From Atrichornis clamosus (Eukaryota > Chordata > Aves > Passeriformes > Menuridae), in NCBI GenBank assembly GCA_013400975.1, contig WBMZ01010300.1:22489-86488 (forward strand): a stretch of 64,000 bases of DNA. The letters run 5' to 3'. The stretch's first letter is position 1, and each line of letters begins with the position of its first letter. The translations under genes were made by a program, and so were the position numbers. Positions 1 through 12,700 of this stretch are shown piece by piece. The notes under the pieces are model-generated. The model did not search any database. It saw only the letters and a program-made list of their open reading frames with translations, and was not told where the DNA came from.

Positions 1-3000
1 ACACGTAACTAATCTTATTTGGATTCTGTCCAGAAGAACTAAACAAAAGCTTTTTAAACAATAAGATAATATAGCAAAATCATACTATTATGTTTTAGAA
101 ATACCTATTTAAAACTGTAAGAAACAACTGCTCAAAACATTCAAACACATACCAGAAGTTCTATCATTTTGTACATACTTTATGGGGGTTTTTTGAGACT
201 GCCTCTTTGTTCATATTTTTTTCTGCCCAGTTTCTCTCATGAGCCTGGCTGTTTTTTCCCCCATTCCCTGCCCCTCTGTGGTTAATCACATTCTCTTTGC
301 AGCTTCCTCCTCGGTCTACTTGGATGACCTTTCTGCGGTCAAGCCTTCACCTTCTCACCATCTGCCTTGCTTGTGTGTTTGCTCAGAGGAGAAGCTTTTC
401 TTGCTATGGGACCTCTGCACTGGTGGCCCCTTCTGCTTCCCTCCAGCTCTGCCCCTAAGAACTTTGGAAAGCTGAATTAATGAGCGTGGGCAGCATCATT
501 TTGAAAGGTGCGAGGCAGTTTACATAAGATGGAAAGATGCACTTTTACAGGACCAAAGCTTCTGCAGGAGTAAAGACACCTCTTGGCCTGAAAACAAAGC
601 TCTTTTAGGAGAGCTTTTGTGCCTAATCTTTTATAATGCTCTGTACAATAAAATCAAATTCTATTATGTAAAAATAACACCCTCCTCATCACACCAGGTT
701 TGAATTATGTGTGGAAAGACAGGACTGGCTAAAAAGTCAGATGGCAAATTTGTGAGGGTTATTTTGGTTGCTGCCAGCAGCTAAATCACATTAGCCCACT
801 GCCACACTTCCCTAGGAACCTACTGCAAGGTATAAAAAAAAGTTATGAAAGAAAAAAGTCTTTAAATAATGCAATTGCTCACATCTACACCCCAAAAAGG
901 GAAATATTTATAAACAATTCTGCCTATATTTATATAGTTTCCATGGCTCTCCTCTGTCAGACTCCATCTGTGCTTTCCCTGAGACCATCTCCCTTACACT
1001 GCACTTACTCTCTGCCTGTAACTTTTCAGAGATAAGGGAGGGATTTCGTTCATAATTTTGACTGAACAAACTGCAAACAGGAAGAAACGTTGCTTATTGA
1101 TGATGACAAATTTAGCTAAATTATTCTAACATCCAGTATCTGAGTGGGGCAAAAAATGCAGAAAACTTCAACGGTGACAGCAAAAACCCCTTGTCTACAC
1201 CGTAACATCTTGTGGTGCTGCTGTGTCAGGCTGTTTCCTGCTGGTTGTGTGTGAGGAGACTACTGTGTAAAAGGGGGTCAGAAGAGGTCAACCTGTTTCC
1301 CTGAACATCCAGCAGAAGGATGGGGTTGTGTCCCACAAAAATCAGGCCAGTCCTGTGTCCAGGAGGCTTTTGTTTCCCGCCCTTATTCTTGCACGTGATG
1401 TGCATTTCAGATCCAGGGTAGCTCTCCAAACACCATTTCTACTGACCCGTGCAGATATTCTATAGGAAATGGTGACTGTTGTGCAGAGTGTTTCCAGCAG
1501 ACTAATGTCTGGATGGGAGCAAATGGCGGTCCAAAAGTAAGGTGAAGGATATTAACTCCAAACAGTCACTAAATCTTTAGGAAATGCCCTGACCTCTGTT
1601 GGTTACTGCTATAAAAACTGGGAAAAAAAATCCCATGCATTTTTTCTCTATGACATAACCACCACTGGTATGCATAGAATATATACTAGTAAATTCTTTG
1701 GCTGTCTCTTAGTATTGTAGTCATCATAATTTGTTATTTTGAGGGAAATACATGCTAATGTGCTGGGAAGAGTGAGGCAAGGAAACCATTATTGCTCTGA
1801 AAACCACAGTCAGAAATGAAGGATCAATCTCTCATTCCCTAAAGTGTCTTTACTTCCCTACAGCAGCACTTTTTAAATTCTTGTTGTTTGGAACTTTAGG
1901 CTCCAATCCTCGGAGCCATTTACTTCATCCCTTCCCTTGGGTAGCTCCTATTATTTTTATCCCAGAGGATTCACTGAAATATGACCGTATGGTGTTTGTG
2001 TGACGTGTGTGTGTGCAGAGGAGGAAATGAGAACAGAAATGCATCATCAGCTTTTGAAAAGGATGTTATGGCAACAGACAACCAGCAGCAGCTCTGAATG
2101 TAGATGGACATGGAAAAAGTGGGCAAAACCACACCTCTGCTCAAAGATGAGATTATAAAGGTGAGAAGCTTAAAGGAAGGCAGCTACATCTACTTAATTA
2201 TTAGCACTTCACTGAGATCCTTACCACGCAGCCTTTTCTCCCCTGTGCAGTTCATCCAGTGTGTGCTCCTCCTACCAATCTGCTTTATGGATATTCTATT
2301 GCTTTTAGGAATCTCTCAGAAAAGACTCCAGCTCATATCAGGACTAACAAGATTTCAACACCCTGTGTCCTTGTCCCTCACAAGACATCACTGCACATCT
2401 ATTCCAAGAAATTCTTTCAGAAGGGACACCAAGCTGTTGCCCATAAATCTAAGGGCAACAGATGGGAAAATTAAAACAATGATGACACTAAGTGATACAA
2501 GTTAATTAAATAAGACAGAGGAGTATTTTAACAAATGCTATCCCGCCACACAACTCAGCAGTATTTTGAAGATAATGCTATTGTATTTCTATCAGAGTCA
2601 GCAGTAGATGCAATAATCATTGGACAAGGTCCTCTGCCTCCTGGCAGGCTGTTGAGAAGGAGATGGAGATAAGACCAATGCCTGAAATGACTTGGAGGGT
2701 CATGAAGGCATTGTGTAGTCCAGCCCCATTTAGGTACTGATGATGCACATTGGAAAATATCTTCTCTTTAAAGCTTTGGTAGCAACATTTTGATTAAACA
2801 CAAATGCTAGATCTGTATTATTGGAGCAACTTTAATTACAGGGTCCAGGGAGAGTTGCAAGATTTAACAGCTCTGCTTCAGTCATTTATAGGGTGAAATT
2901 AAATAGCAACACATGCCACTCTTTCTGTCTTTTTTTGTTAATCCTCTTCTCTGCTTGCTCAACACTATTCACAAATTCTAGGTTCAATGACAGTGAAACT

Positions 3001-3013
3001 TGCTTTTTTACAT
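1..3013. other. intergenic, nothing recognised
   Basis: AT-rich sequence with no frame longer than about 130 codons and none that resembles a known family. A short GT run sits near 2005-2015. I see no gene or repeat. Confidence 0.6.
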
Positions 3014-3160
3014 AGTGTTGCATGGACTAGTGCCTGAGAGCATTGTCCAAATGCTTCTTGAACTGTGCCAGGCTTGGTGTTGTGACCATTTCCCTATTCC
3101 AGGGCCCATTAGCCCATACATTCCCAGGGACTTGTCAACCACAGGTTGAAAATTGTTAAT
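3014..3160 (-). mobile_element. CR1 LINE fragment
   Basis: The stretch GAGAGCATTGTCCAAATGCTTCTTGAAC and the following GTGACCATTTCCCT match, with few changes, the CR1 copy at about 24900-24960 in this same window. Antisense orientation. Both ends are eroded; the right boundary is a guess. Confidence 0.7.
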
Positions 3161-6100
3161 CTCTCCCTCTGGAGAGACCTTGCATAAGCCAAGAGTATCT
3201 CCACTACACAATCCCTCATGGTTTCCTTAAACAATTTCCATCCTCTGTGATCAAGCTGCCTTTGCAGAAAAGGTGATGCACATCAGCCATAGCACTGCCT
3301 TATAATTCTCACCTCTCCATTGCAGAAGGCCACTGTTTTTGCCAGGCTTTCTACACGCTTACCAGCACTTCAACTAACTCACCAGAGTGCAGAAGTTCTT
3401 GCCTTTATTCCTCAAACCTGTATTCTTTGTGTTCACCAAACAAATCTTGATGTGACCCTTTCTGCCCTTATAACTCCGTTAATGAGTTTCTCCAGGAAGA
3501 CTAGGAAAGTGTTGGGAGATAGCAGATATCCTATCTACTGCCAGTTATCATCTTGAACCAATTGCTTAGCCTGTGCTGTTTGTCGAGATCGGTGATCTTA
3601 CCACACCTGGGAAGTTTCTGGGAGCCAACCTTACCTCCCTGCACTGATTCCACAGCGGTGCTTTGTGAGCCACTAAGTGCTTTCCTAAGGCAGGCCTAGC
3701 AGCTCACAGCTGCTGAGAAGTGGCCTGCTCCTCAGACATGCTCCTCGGTGCTGTGAATCTTTTGAGAAGGACCTAATTTCACTGATCAGCCATCTCTGGT
3801 GACTTGTGCAACTTAGCAGCTCACCTTTCTCAGGCACTAAGAGCAGAATTGACTTTCCTCATTCTTTATTTAAGAATCTTTTATTTCTTTCTGCGTATTG
3901 TATAGCACATGTGACTTCCTGAACAGACCAGCTCCTCTTCCTCTGGATCATTTTGCTCAGAGCCATCCGCTCTTTGGACCTTTTTTTTAAACTGATTTCT
4001 GGATGACACTCTTAACTTTCTCTGCTACAATGCAATCCTCACCATCATCATCCTGCTTGTAGAGTTCTGTCTTTTGAATCATCTTGTCTTTTGAGTGTCT
4101 ATTCCTGAGACCATCAGATGTTCAGTACTGGTGATCTAGAGTCTGCCGTGCAGTGCTTCCTTCTTAGTCCTTATTGCTTTGAATACCTTTATCAGCTTGA
4201 AAAATCTGAAGATAATTCTGCAGTTTCAAAGTTCCTGACAAAATGGTTTATTTCCACTTTATCTGTTTACTTGCATTTTCTACAAAGTGTGCATGCCCCT
4301 TCACAGTGTTCCCTGCCCCTGCCTTTTCACAGGCCAAGATATCTCCTACCATCAAGGGTACCCCAGCCACTTTCATAGTATATCCAAGGCAGAACTTCTC
4401 AAGACCTGTAGATATTCCTCTGCATTTTGATCTGGCCTTGTGCCAAAAGCTTGTGGCTCACCATCTTCTCACAGTCCAGTTTTGTCATAGACATCTCTGG
4501 CATTTTCTACTAGTATCTTGATTTACCTTCCCTGTTCATGCTGCTATGAAGCAATAGAAGATTTGCTGGAATCTCTCACTGAGATAAACAAGAGGCAAGT
4601 GAGTTTCAGCGAAGAATCCCTCATGATACTGTCAATACCAGATGAAATATTTCAGGTCAATTTTCTATTTAGCTTGAGTGTAGTAATGAACATGTAGATG
4701 ATGTAGTAGAAGCTTTTGAAGAGAAAGAATCACTCACTCATTTTTGGTTTTGGCTCCCTGTCTGCACTTGTTCCTGCAAGCTCTCAGCACCTGGATAGTC
4801 CAAATAGCACTTGGTACACAAACATTTCTCTTAAACTGCTCTCTAGAGCTTGCAGCAGAACCATTAGGTCTCCTGAAGCATACAGAAAATATGAATGGAT
4901 TTCCTGTAGGTGAAGTACACAACAGACACAGAACTGCTGATCTCTGAGCTCCTCCAGCACCTTCACAAGTTCTTAAAAACTGAATCTGTGACAGTCAGGG
5001 GGCTTACCAGCTCCAAACTTCCCTAACTCATAACAGAAAAAATAAATTAAAAAACACCACAGAACTAAAAGTTCATTTATAAAATAAATAAATATTTTTG
5101 CTCTGTATAATGCTACTCTGTATAAACTCTTAGCAGAACATCTAGTTCAGAGTACACATGAGTTTTATGAAAGGTACAGCAAAGAATCTAATCTTAACTT
5201 ACATACACTATGAAACAAAACCCATTTTGTGAATTAGAGGAGCACTGGGCAGAGAGACAAGCACAGAATCATATGGCAAACCAAATGCATTATTTATTAT
5301 TTGGTAGGGCTTCTGTAATACAATTCCATACATTGACTTATTTATGAAGTGTAGTAAGAAAGAAACTGAATTCTTGTGTGAAGAAGATAAGGTTTTATAC
5401 CCAGCTACTATGCCAGCAAAAATTGAAACTAACAAACACGGGCTGAAAAGATGCCATAATGTTCTTAGCCGCTGCTTAGGAAATATTGACTAAAGTACAT
5501 CAAAGCAAATGAAGGAAGTTGCATATAGCCATGGTGAAAGATGACACCCAGCTTCTGGTTTCTCAGGCTATCAAAGAGCTTGTGCATTAAAGGCAGCAGG
5601 AATGAGAGCACCCTTTTGCATGAAACTCATCCTCCTCCTGAGCATTCATGGCAGACCAATCACACCACTCCCAGGCTTGGCACTGACAGATGTTTCAGCT
5701 GGCACCACCAGCACTAAGCTACAATAATCCTTTAAAATAAAATTTGCCACCAGACAGCAGGAAGGTGACTCAGAATGCGAGATCCTGTTCTCCACACTTG
5801 TCTAACCATGAGACCCTGCTGGCAATGTCAGTGGTGATGCCTGTGAGTGCCAAATCTAAAGGTAGTTTCTCTGACATGAAGCTTTCTGGAGCCTCAGGAC
5901 ACAGTGGAGACAAGATGAATAGCAGCATTCAAAAATACCCTCTCTCTTCATCAGAGTCAGTGTCCGTATAGTGTCTGTGACTCTCCTGGAGAGCAGCTTT
6001 CTGGCTTCCCATTATCTGGCATTATATTCCTAATTCTGCAGCTGAAGTACCTAAGATTGCCTCTCACAGTTCACTGAAATACAGTGTTATGCCCAAGGGC

Positions 6101-6590
6101 TGTACACTTCTCTCTACTTCATCTCAGAAATGGAAATTAGTCCCTATTACTAAGGCTACCATTATGATTCTCTAGGTTTTCCAATTCCTCACATAAACTA
6201 CAGAGATTGTCTTGGGACTTTACATGCCACTTCATTATTTAAGTTAGTGTAAGTGTATACTTACTTTATTTAACCTTAAGCGGAATGAATCTTTAAATTG
6301 ATGATGCAAAAAACCCTGACATGTCACTGATGAGCATACAGGTAAAGAATTTATTTTCTCTATTATTCATTTCACACACTAAATCATAATAATTTTTAGT
6401 CTCTTTAGGTTTTTTTGCATTTGCTACTTTTCAAGTTAATGGCTTTCTTTCCTTTTCTAAATGTCACTTTTTCTAGAAGTAACAACAGAAGTTTTGCTTG
6501 AGTCAACTGGAGCTTAAAAACTGATCAGAGACATGCTAAAGAAATTAAAACTTCTTGGGTGAGTGGATAGAGGAGTGCCACAATTGATGT
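3161..6590. other. intergenic, no supported gene
   Basis: No recognised repeat. Between about 3980 and 4560 the minus strand has several short stop-free, protein-like segments (for example 4248-4376 and 3987-4067), broken by stops and frame changes. They match no family I know and may be chance. Confidence 0.5.
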
Positions 6591-7810
6591 ATCAGTTTTA
6601 AAGAGCGGAGGTACATGGCATCAAGGGCTTCCAGACGTTCAGGCACAGAGGAAAACTCGGAGTGCAAAGAACACTCTGAGGCTCTGCTCTTCTGCGGCCT
6701 GAAAAGAACAGCCCCCTCTGTGGCTTGCCCTGCGTTGGCTTAGTTCCCGCATTACCAGCAAAACAACTGCCTAGCAACTCAGCTTTTCCCACAACATTTC
6801 CTGTGTGCCCGGAGAAAAAGGATAGCACCTAATATTCTCTCTGGATAATCCCCTGGTTTGAGAGCTGTACTCAGCCCTCTGTACACATGGAAGCTGTAAC
6901 TAGCGAGGCAATTGCTGTCGTGACAGACCGTGCAGGCAAAGTCAAACCAGTCCTGTGATCTGTACTGCAAGTTGGGCAGCAACCCTGAGCGGGTTATCCG
7001 TTCATCAGACAGACAGCAAACTTGCTGCTTCCCTGCACTGCATCTCCCCAAACAAAGGCAGGAAGCCACGGCTGTCAGCAAAAAGGTACAGACATCCTTC
7101 CTATTGAGAACCCTGCCTTGTGAACTGCGAGGGAGCTAGCTCTCTAGCACACACTTCACAACTGTCGGCAGAGTCCATCTGAAGGTATGAATAATTCAGT
7201 GCTGGCTTGAACATGTGAAATTGCCTTTGCAGTTACTGCCTTTAAGAAATGTAGTCATACTACAGATTTATTAATAGTTACATTTTCTTATCTGACATCC
7301 CAGCTGCAGCAGCATCTTGCAACTCAATATTTAAGTTACTTTCCTCACAGTTTCAGCACCAGTAATAAAAAGAGCTGCCTTGAATCTTCTGCAGTTGTTT
7401 CTGAGCAACATGCTGAGGGGACTGCAGAATACATAATTTTGCCCATATGTCCTCTGGAAGCACAAGCTTTCTCATCCCTCCAAATGTTTGAGAAGCTCTG
7501 TAAATAAGCTCTAACCAGCACAATTAAGAAAGTACTCTTAATCAAACACGCAGAAATTAGGGCAGCAACTTACTTGCCGTCTTCATAACTTCGTCAGGAA
7601 CATTGTCTTTTCAAATGAGTGCAACAGGAAATTGTGGTGATTACGGGCGAGCTGCACGACTGCAGCTCAAACCACACACTGCAAAGTGCAGAGGCAGTCA
7701 GCACTGGATTGGTAAGAACCTCAGGCAGCCGCCTCCCCTTCTTCTTGTACTTTGCATGTAAATCTTAAACTGACGTCGCGTGGAGAGAAGTGACTTTAAC
7801 AAAGATATAC
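6590..7810. promoter_or_regulatory. CpG-enriched cluster with CRE-like and octamer-like motifs
   Basis: This 1.2 kb carries clearly more CpG dinucleotides than its neighbours. Near 7751-7763 is TTTGCATGTAAAT (octamer-like) and at 7771 TGACGTCG (CRE-like, one mismatch), with an inverted CCAAT box just upstream near 7706. This suggests a distal regulatory element or a non-coding transcript promoter. It is inference from composition and motifs only. Confidence 0.3.
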
Positions 7811-9414
7811 GTGAAATATGTCAGCAAAAAGGCTTTATTACTCAGAGCTCTACGCTCAGAATAGCACTACTTACCTCTGTGAAGTGCTCTCAGACCTACA
7901 GGTGAAAACCATCCTAGGCCCGCTACCATTTAACACTGATTTTGTCTGGACAGATGTTCATTGTCTTTATTAAACTACTGACCTTTAGTTCCTCTTCATC
8001 ACGCAGGGACGAACTCGGACCTCTCTTTCTCTGCAGTGTGGTAGAGATGTGCACACTCATGGGTCAGATAGGTCCAAAGACATCTCCACATGGTACTGCA
8101 TTCTCTGCTGAGGCAGACCTTTGTCCATAGTGAATCAGGACCCTGCTCCTACCTCCTTACAACAGGGTTTCATAGTAGGGCAGACAGCTCACTGAAACCA
8201 TGCCAGTGTCCCATAGCCTTTTAGACACGAACTACAATCCCTTTTTCGCTTCTGAATTAGCATCTGACAGATGCAGAAAGCTGCCACTAATATCCAAGTC
8301 ACAGAAATATGTGTGTAAGACTGGGAGCTCATGGAAGAGCTCTGATAACAGCAGACACTGCAGGTGTTTGGTGTGTCTTTGATAACTGGATTGTCTCACC
8401 TGGGTTTACACTTTCAACTCTGCATTTTTGTCAGTCAGTTTAGTAACCCACTGAAAGGTCAGATAAGGTAGAGATTAGCAGCAGAGCAACAAAATATGCA
8501 TGCAAGTGGATGAAATGTTGATAGCTAAGTTACAACTGCAAGAACACCTCAAAAGTCTTGCAGAGATGTTGTGGTTGGAAAAGACAGCAGAATTACAGAA
8601 AAGAGCAGTTGCACAGGATTGCTGAAGGGCAGATCTAGCCTACAGAACCTGTGTTTCTGTGCAGGAGTCAAGAGACTTGCAGAATTCCTCTAGGAACTCC
8701 ATCTGATTCTGCAGAGTTAGTGACCAGGGAAAAGTGTTTGTTTGCCAGCTGAGTCAGCTCCGGGACATAGACTCCAGGAGGTCCTGCTTACACAGCTACA
8801 TGTCAGACTGAAAATCTCTGGAGATGTACATGTAAAAGGAAACATCTGTGCCAGCACCTTAGCAAGACTGCCTTGCACAACACAAGTAAAAGGGCACGGA
8901 AGGAGAAGTTTTACCTTCAGTGAAATCCATCTGGTTTCTTTGCATTTTTCCTATTAAACATAGACTTTCTTTCCTCACTGCATCTGCAGAGAGTCTGAGC
9001 AGCAGTGTCTGGAAAAACGTGGTCTGCACTTCCGTAGAACCCCTGCCTGCACCAAGCACACCTGCCATGTGGGTTATTTGATACTCAGGTAATTTTGACA
9101 CTTTTTGAAAAACCTGCAAATGCAGATAAAAATTACTATTTTCCTCCTCCCCCTCCCCCCTTCACTACCATCTTATCAGCAGACAACAGCAGCAGATGAT
9201 TTGACAAGAATGGTGGATATTAGTAGCTGACTGAAGTGAAAAGGCTGGCCCCTGACAAGTCAGACACCTCTGTAATTGATCCAGAACTAAAGATCCTGTT
9301 GTCCTTGAGTTTCATCTGTCATTTCCTTTCTGTGTTCTTATTGTCTTAACCCTCTCTTTCCTTTTCAAGTGACTCTTCACTTTCCAGCTTCCTCACTTCT
9401 CTCTTATTCCTAGA
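7811..9414. other. intergenic, nothing recognised
   Basis: No gene or repeat seen. A C-rich stretch (CCTCCTCCCCCTCCCCCC) lies near 9143-9160. Confidence 0.6.
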
Positions 9415-9730
9415 ATCATGGAATCGTTTTGGCTGGAATGCACCTTTTAAAGCCACGTGGTCCAAACCCCCTGAAGTGAGCAGGGATGTCTTTAACTAGA
9501 CCAAGTTGCTCAGAGCTCTGTCCAACCTGACCTTGAATATTTCCAGGGAAGGTGCAATTATCACCTCTCTGAGAAACCTGTGCCAGTGTTAAACCATAAA
9601 AAATGTCTTCCTTACGTGTAATCTAAATCTATCCTCTTCCAGTTTAAAACTATTACCCCTTGTCCCATTGCAACAGGCCCGGCTAAAACGTTTGACTGCA
9701 GGACCTTCTCTTACTAAGAAGACTTCTAGT
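9415..9730 (-). mobile_element. CR1 LINE 3' fragment
   Basis: Starts with AGAATCATGGAATCGTTTTG, the antisense CR1 3' end, then TGGTCCAAACCCC, GGGATGTCTTTAACTAGACC, TCCAACCTGACCTTGAATAT and CCCCTTGTCCCATTGCAACA. The element is in minus orientation, 5'-truncated and moderately diverged. Confidence 0.9.
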
Positions 9731-12700
9731 AAGTAACTATACAAAATATGGAAAAGTTTAAGGGCCTTTTCATGTCTGGATTGTTTCCCTTTTTCCCCAT
9801 ATTCTTCCTTTCAGTATGGACAGTATAATGCAATCCTCTGTGATTGCTCTTTCCCTTCTCTTCTTGCCCCCCAGCTTTCTCAGGTATAGCCATAATTTCT
9901 CTTTCTTCAGTTTATCATTGCTAACTCCTCTTTGGAAGTTCATCCAGCTGTGATGTGCTCTCTCTCTCAGCCCATCACTCTGGCCAAGGATCACCTGTTA
10001 TTTTGAGCTGTACTGCATGGATATAACTGACCCGCAGTGTGAGAGGGGGAAGAGGACCCAGCTGCAACATGATGGGGACCAGCTTCCCAAAATAATCCCA
10101 GCTCTCAAATGACTAGCTTTCTATTTAAATCCAGAGCCCTAATCCTTGCATGAAACCCACAATACAAGAAAAGAAAGGGGCACCTGAACTGTTACTAACA
10201 AGGAATGCTTCCACCCCAAGCTCTGTGAGGGGCTCAGTCCCTGGTTCTGGTTGTTTGGGTGTCTGACCAGCTGCCAGTAAGATCCCCTGGAGGTGCTGGG
10301 TGTGGATCTTCCCTGCAGGCAAGCACTGCCATCCTCTCTGTGCTCACAGAGGTGAACTCTGTCCAGAAACAAAGCTCCTGTGCCAGTACTTCTTCACACA
10401 CATTGTTGCAGGCACTACCATCCGAAGACATCCAATTATTAATCCACAGCTCAGACCAGAATATGGAAGGTCCATATTCCATTTTTACCTCCTTTCAGAG
10501 CACTGCAAACCTATGTTTTCCTATCTAGATGATCTGTCAGATTATGGAACAATATATTACTTTCCTTAAATGCATACTAAAATTTTCATTTGACTGAGAG
10601 CAAGTGACATACCAAGAAATTCCCTGGAAGCTGTTCAATTCCCAGGGATGAGATACCAAAACAGCTGCAGAAGAGGTACTAACTTTGGCCTCAGCATGGG
10701 ATGGGGTTCTCTTGATTCCTTGTATTGAAAGTGTTGTTCTTTGCATTGAATATTTACACATTTGCTCTGAATCCCTCCCTGGTCTTGATGTTTAAACATT
10801 TGGGGAAACCCATTTATTGGTAGGATGTTTAAGTATTCACAAGAGTGGATGGAAGAACTCAAGTCTTCTTTTCCTCCCGCAACCTAAACAAGTGGTCTAA
10901 TCATAAAGTTATTGTCTTTCTCTAATTATTTCATAAAGCTATCCCATTTTGCAATAGAAAAGGTTAAAACTGCCTCATCCTATAGCATTATGTAGCTAAT
11001 TTAAGTATCCATAATAGAGGTGAGTTCAAACTCGCGAACAGAAAATGAACTTGAACTTACACAGGTGTTTGAACTATTGTTTAGAGGGCAAATTATCTTG
11101 TACATTGAACCAGATTAATTGAATACCAAATGTACCTGGTCTTACCAGTGAGTTCAGTAGACATTTGCTTAAAATAGAGATCTCAATGTAGCTTAGTTAC
11201 GTGCACTATGCAGCAACAGACTGTACACAAAACATACACTTAACTCCTGAGGGAGCTTCACTGCTGGAAAATTGGCACGGAGAAACTCCCTTTTGTGATG
11301 TATAGAACTACTGCAGGGGTTTTAAAGATATAAATTTTTAAGTTGCATACACAAGTCTTTGTTTTTCTAATGCGATACTCTGGAGGGTAAATGAAACACT
11401 GGAATATGTTTCCTTGCTAGGAGATATATCTCCTCACAGGAATAATGGGGTTTACCTACTGCCACTTTCTCTTGGGATCCAGACAACTGTTCAGATAAAT
11501 ATTGTTGAGATAAATATTGATCTTGGTACCACTGATTGCATTTGGGTAATGTTAAGACATTACCTGCCTGTGAATCCCTCCACTGCATTGACACAACTCT
11601 TTTCACCTGGTGAGACCCCTTGCTGTTCTCACCTAAACAAAGATTACTGCAAATACAGCCATTTTTACTTTGGAACAAATTCTAACCCTTCTCAGAATGA
11701 TCAGATCAGCTAAACCAGATCTGTAGTTCAGTTCTGTAATTTACATCTGAAAATGGAGACTGTAGAGGTTCACTGGATGGAGAAAAAAATATCTGTGGAC
11801 TAAATAATTACTCTAAACAGTCTATTTTGATAAACACTGCCTGAAACTGAGCCAAACCACAGGAATTCATATTAAAATCTTGGTTCTCTGGAGCCGATAG
11901 TACCATCTATAGCAAATAGTAAACATCTAGTTTATTTTTTGAATGAGGAACTGTTTTGGAGTTCAGCCTTTTTGTTAAGTGCAGCTCTTTGTTTACATTA
12001 GCTGTTCTCATTAATGGACACATTCCTGAGCAACATTTTAAAAATACAGTTATTGCTTCGTACTTTGTTTCTTTAATTCAAACCATGTGGCTTCACTGTG
12101 GGGGAGGAGACCAGGATAAGTTTAAAACCAAACATGGCATCAAGTCCTGCACTTTTTTAAAAAGGGAAGGATTTTCATTTGAAGTGCCCTTCTTAAGGAA
12201 AAACCTCTGAAGAAGACCTGAATCACAGAAATGTTTCAGGGCTGCTCCTCCTCCATTCCTTATAAAGATTTGTATCCCACCGTATAGTTGCTAGTTCTTT
12301 GCAATCAATAAAAGACACCTCCTTTACAAATTCAAAATTGATTTTTGGACAGTTAAAAGACAACATCCAAACAATTCCTTGTCAGCTTTTGAGGAAATTT
12401 ATTAACACAGCTGGAAATAATCACTCATTCAGCAGGAATCCCCATAGTGCATCTTACAGGAAAAAAATAAAAATGAAAGAAAGAAGAGCAGAAAGGCTTG
12501 ACTCACTAGAATAATTCAGACAATTGTAAAGGAACGGTTAAAAAACTAAAGTGACTTTTAGAAATGTGGCCACACTAATATTGTGATCCAAAAATGTGTA
12601 CAGTACAAAGAAAATAAATCCCACTTCTTTTGTTGACCTCAGCAAGAACACAAAATATGAAATCCCTGTCAGATTGTTATATTTCTATTATTTCACTTTG

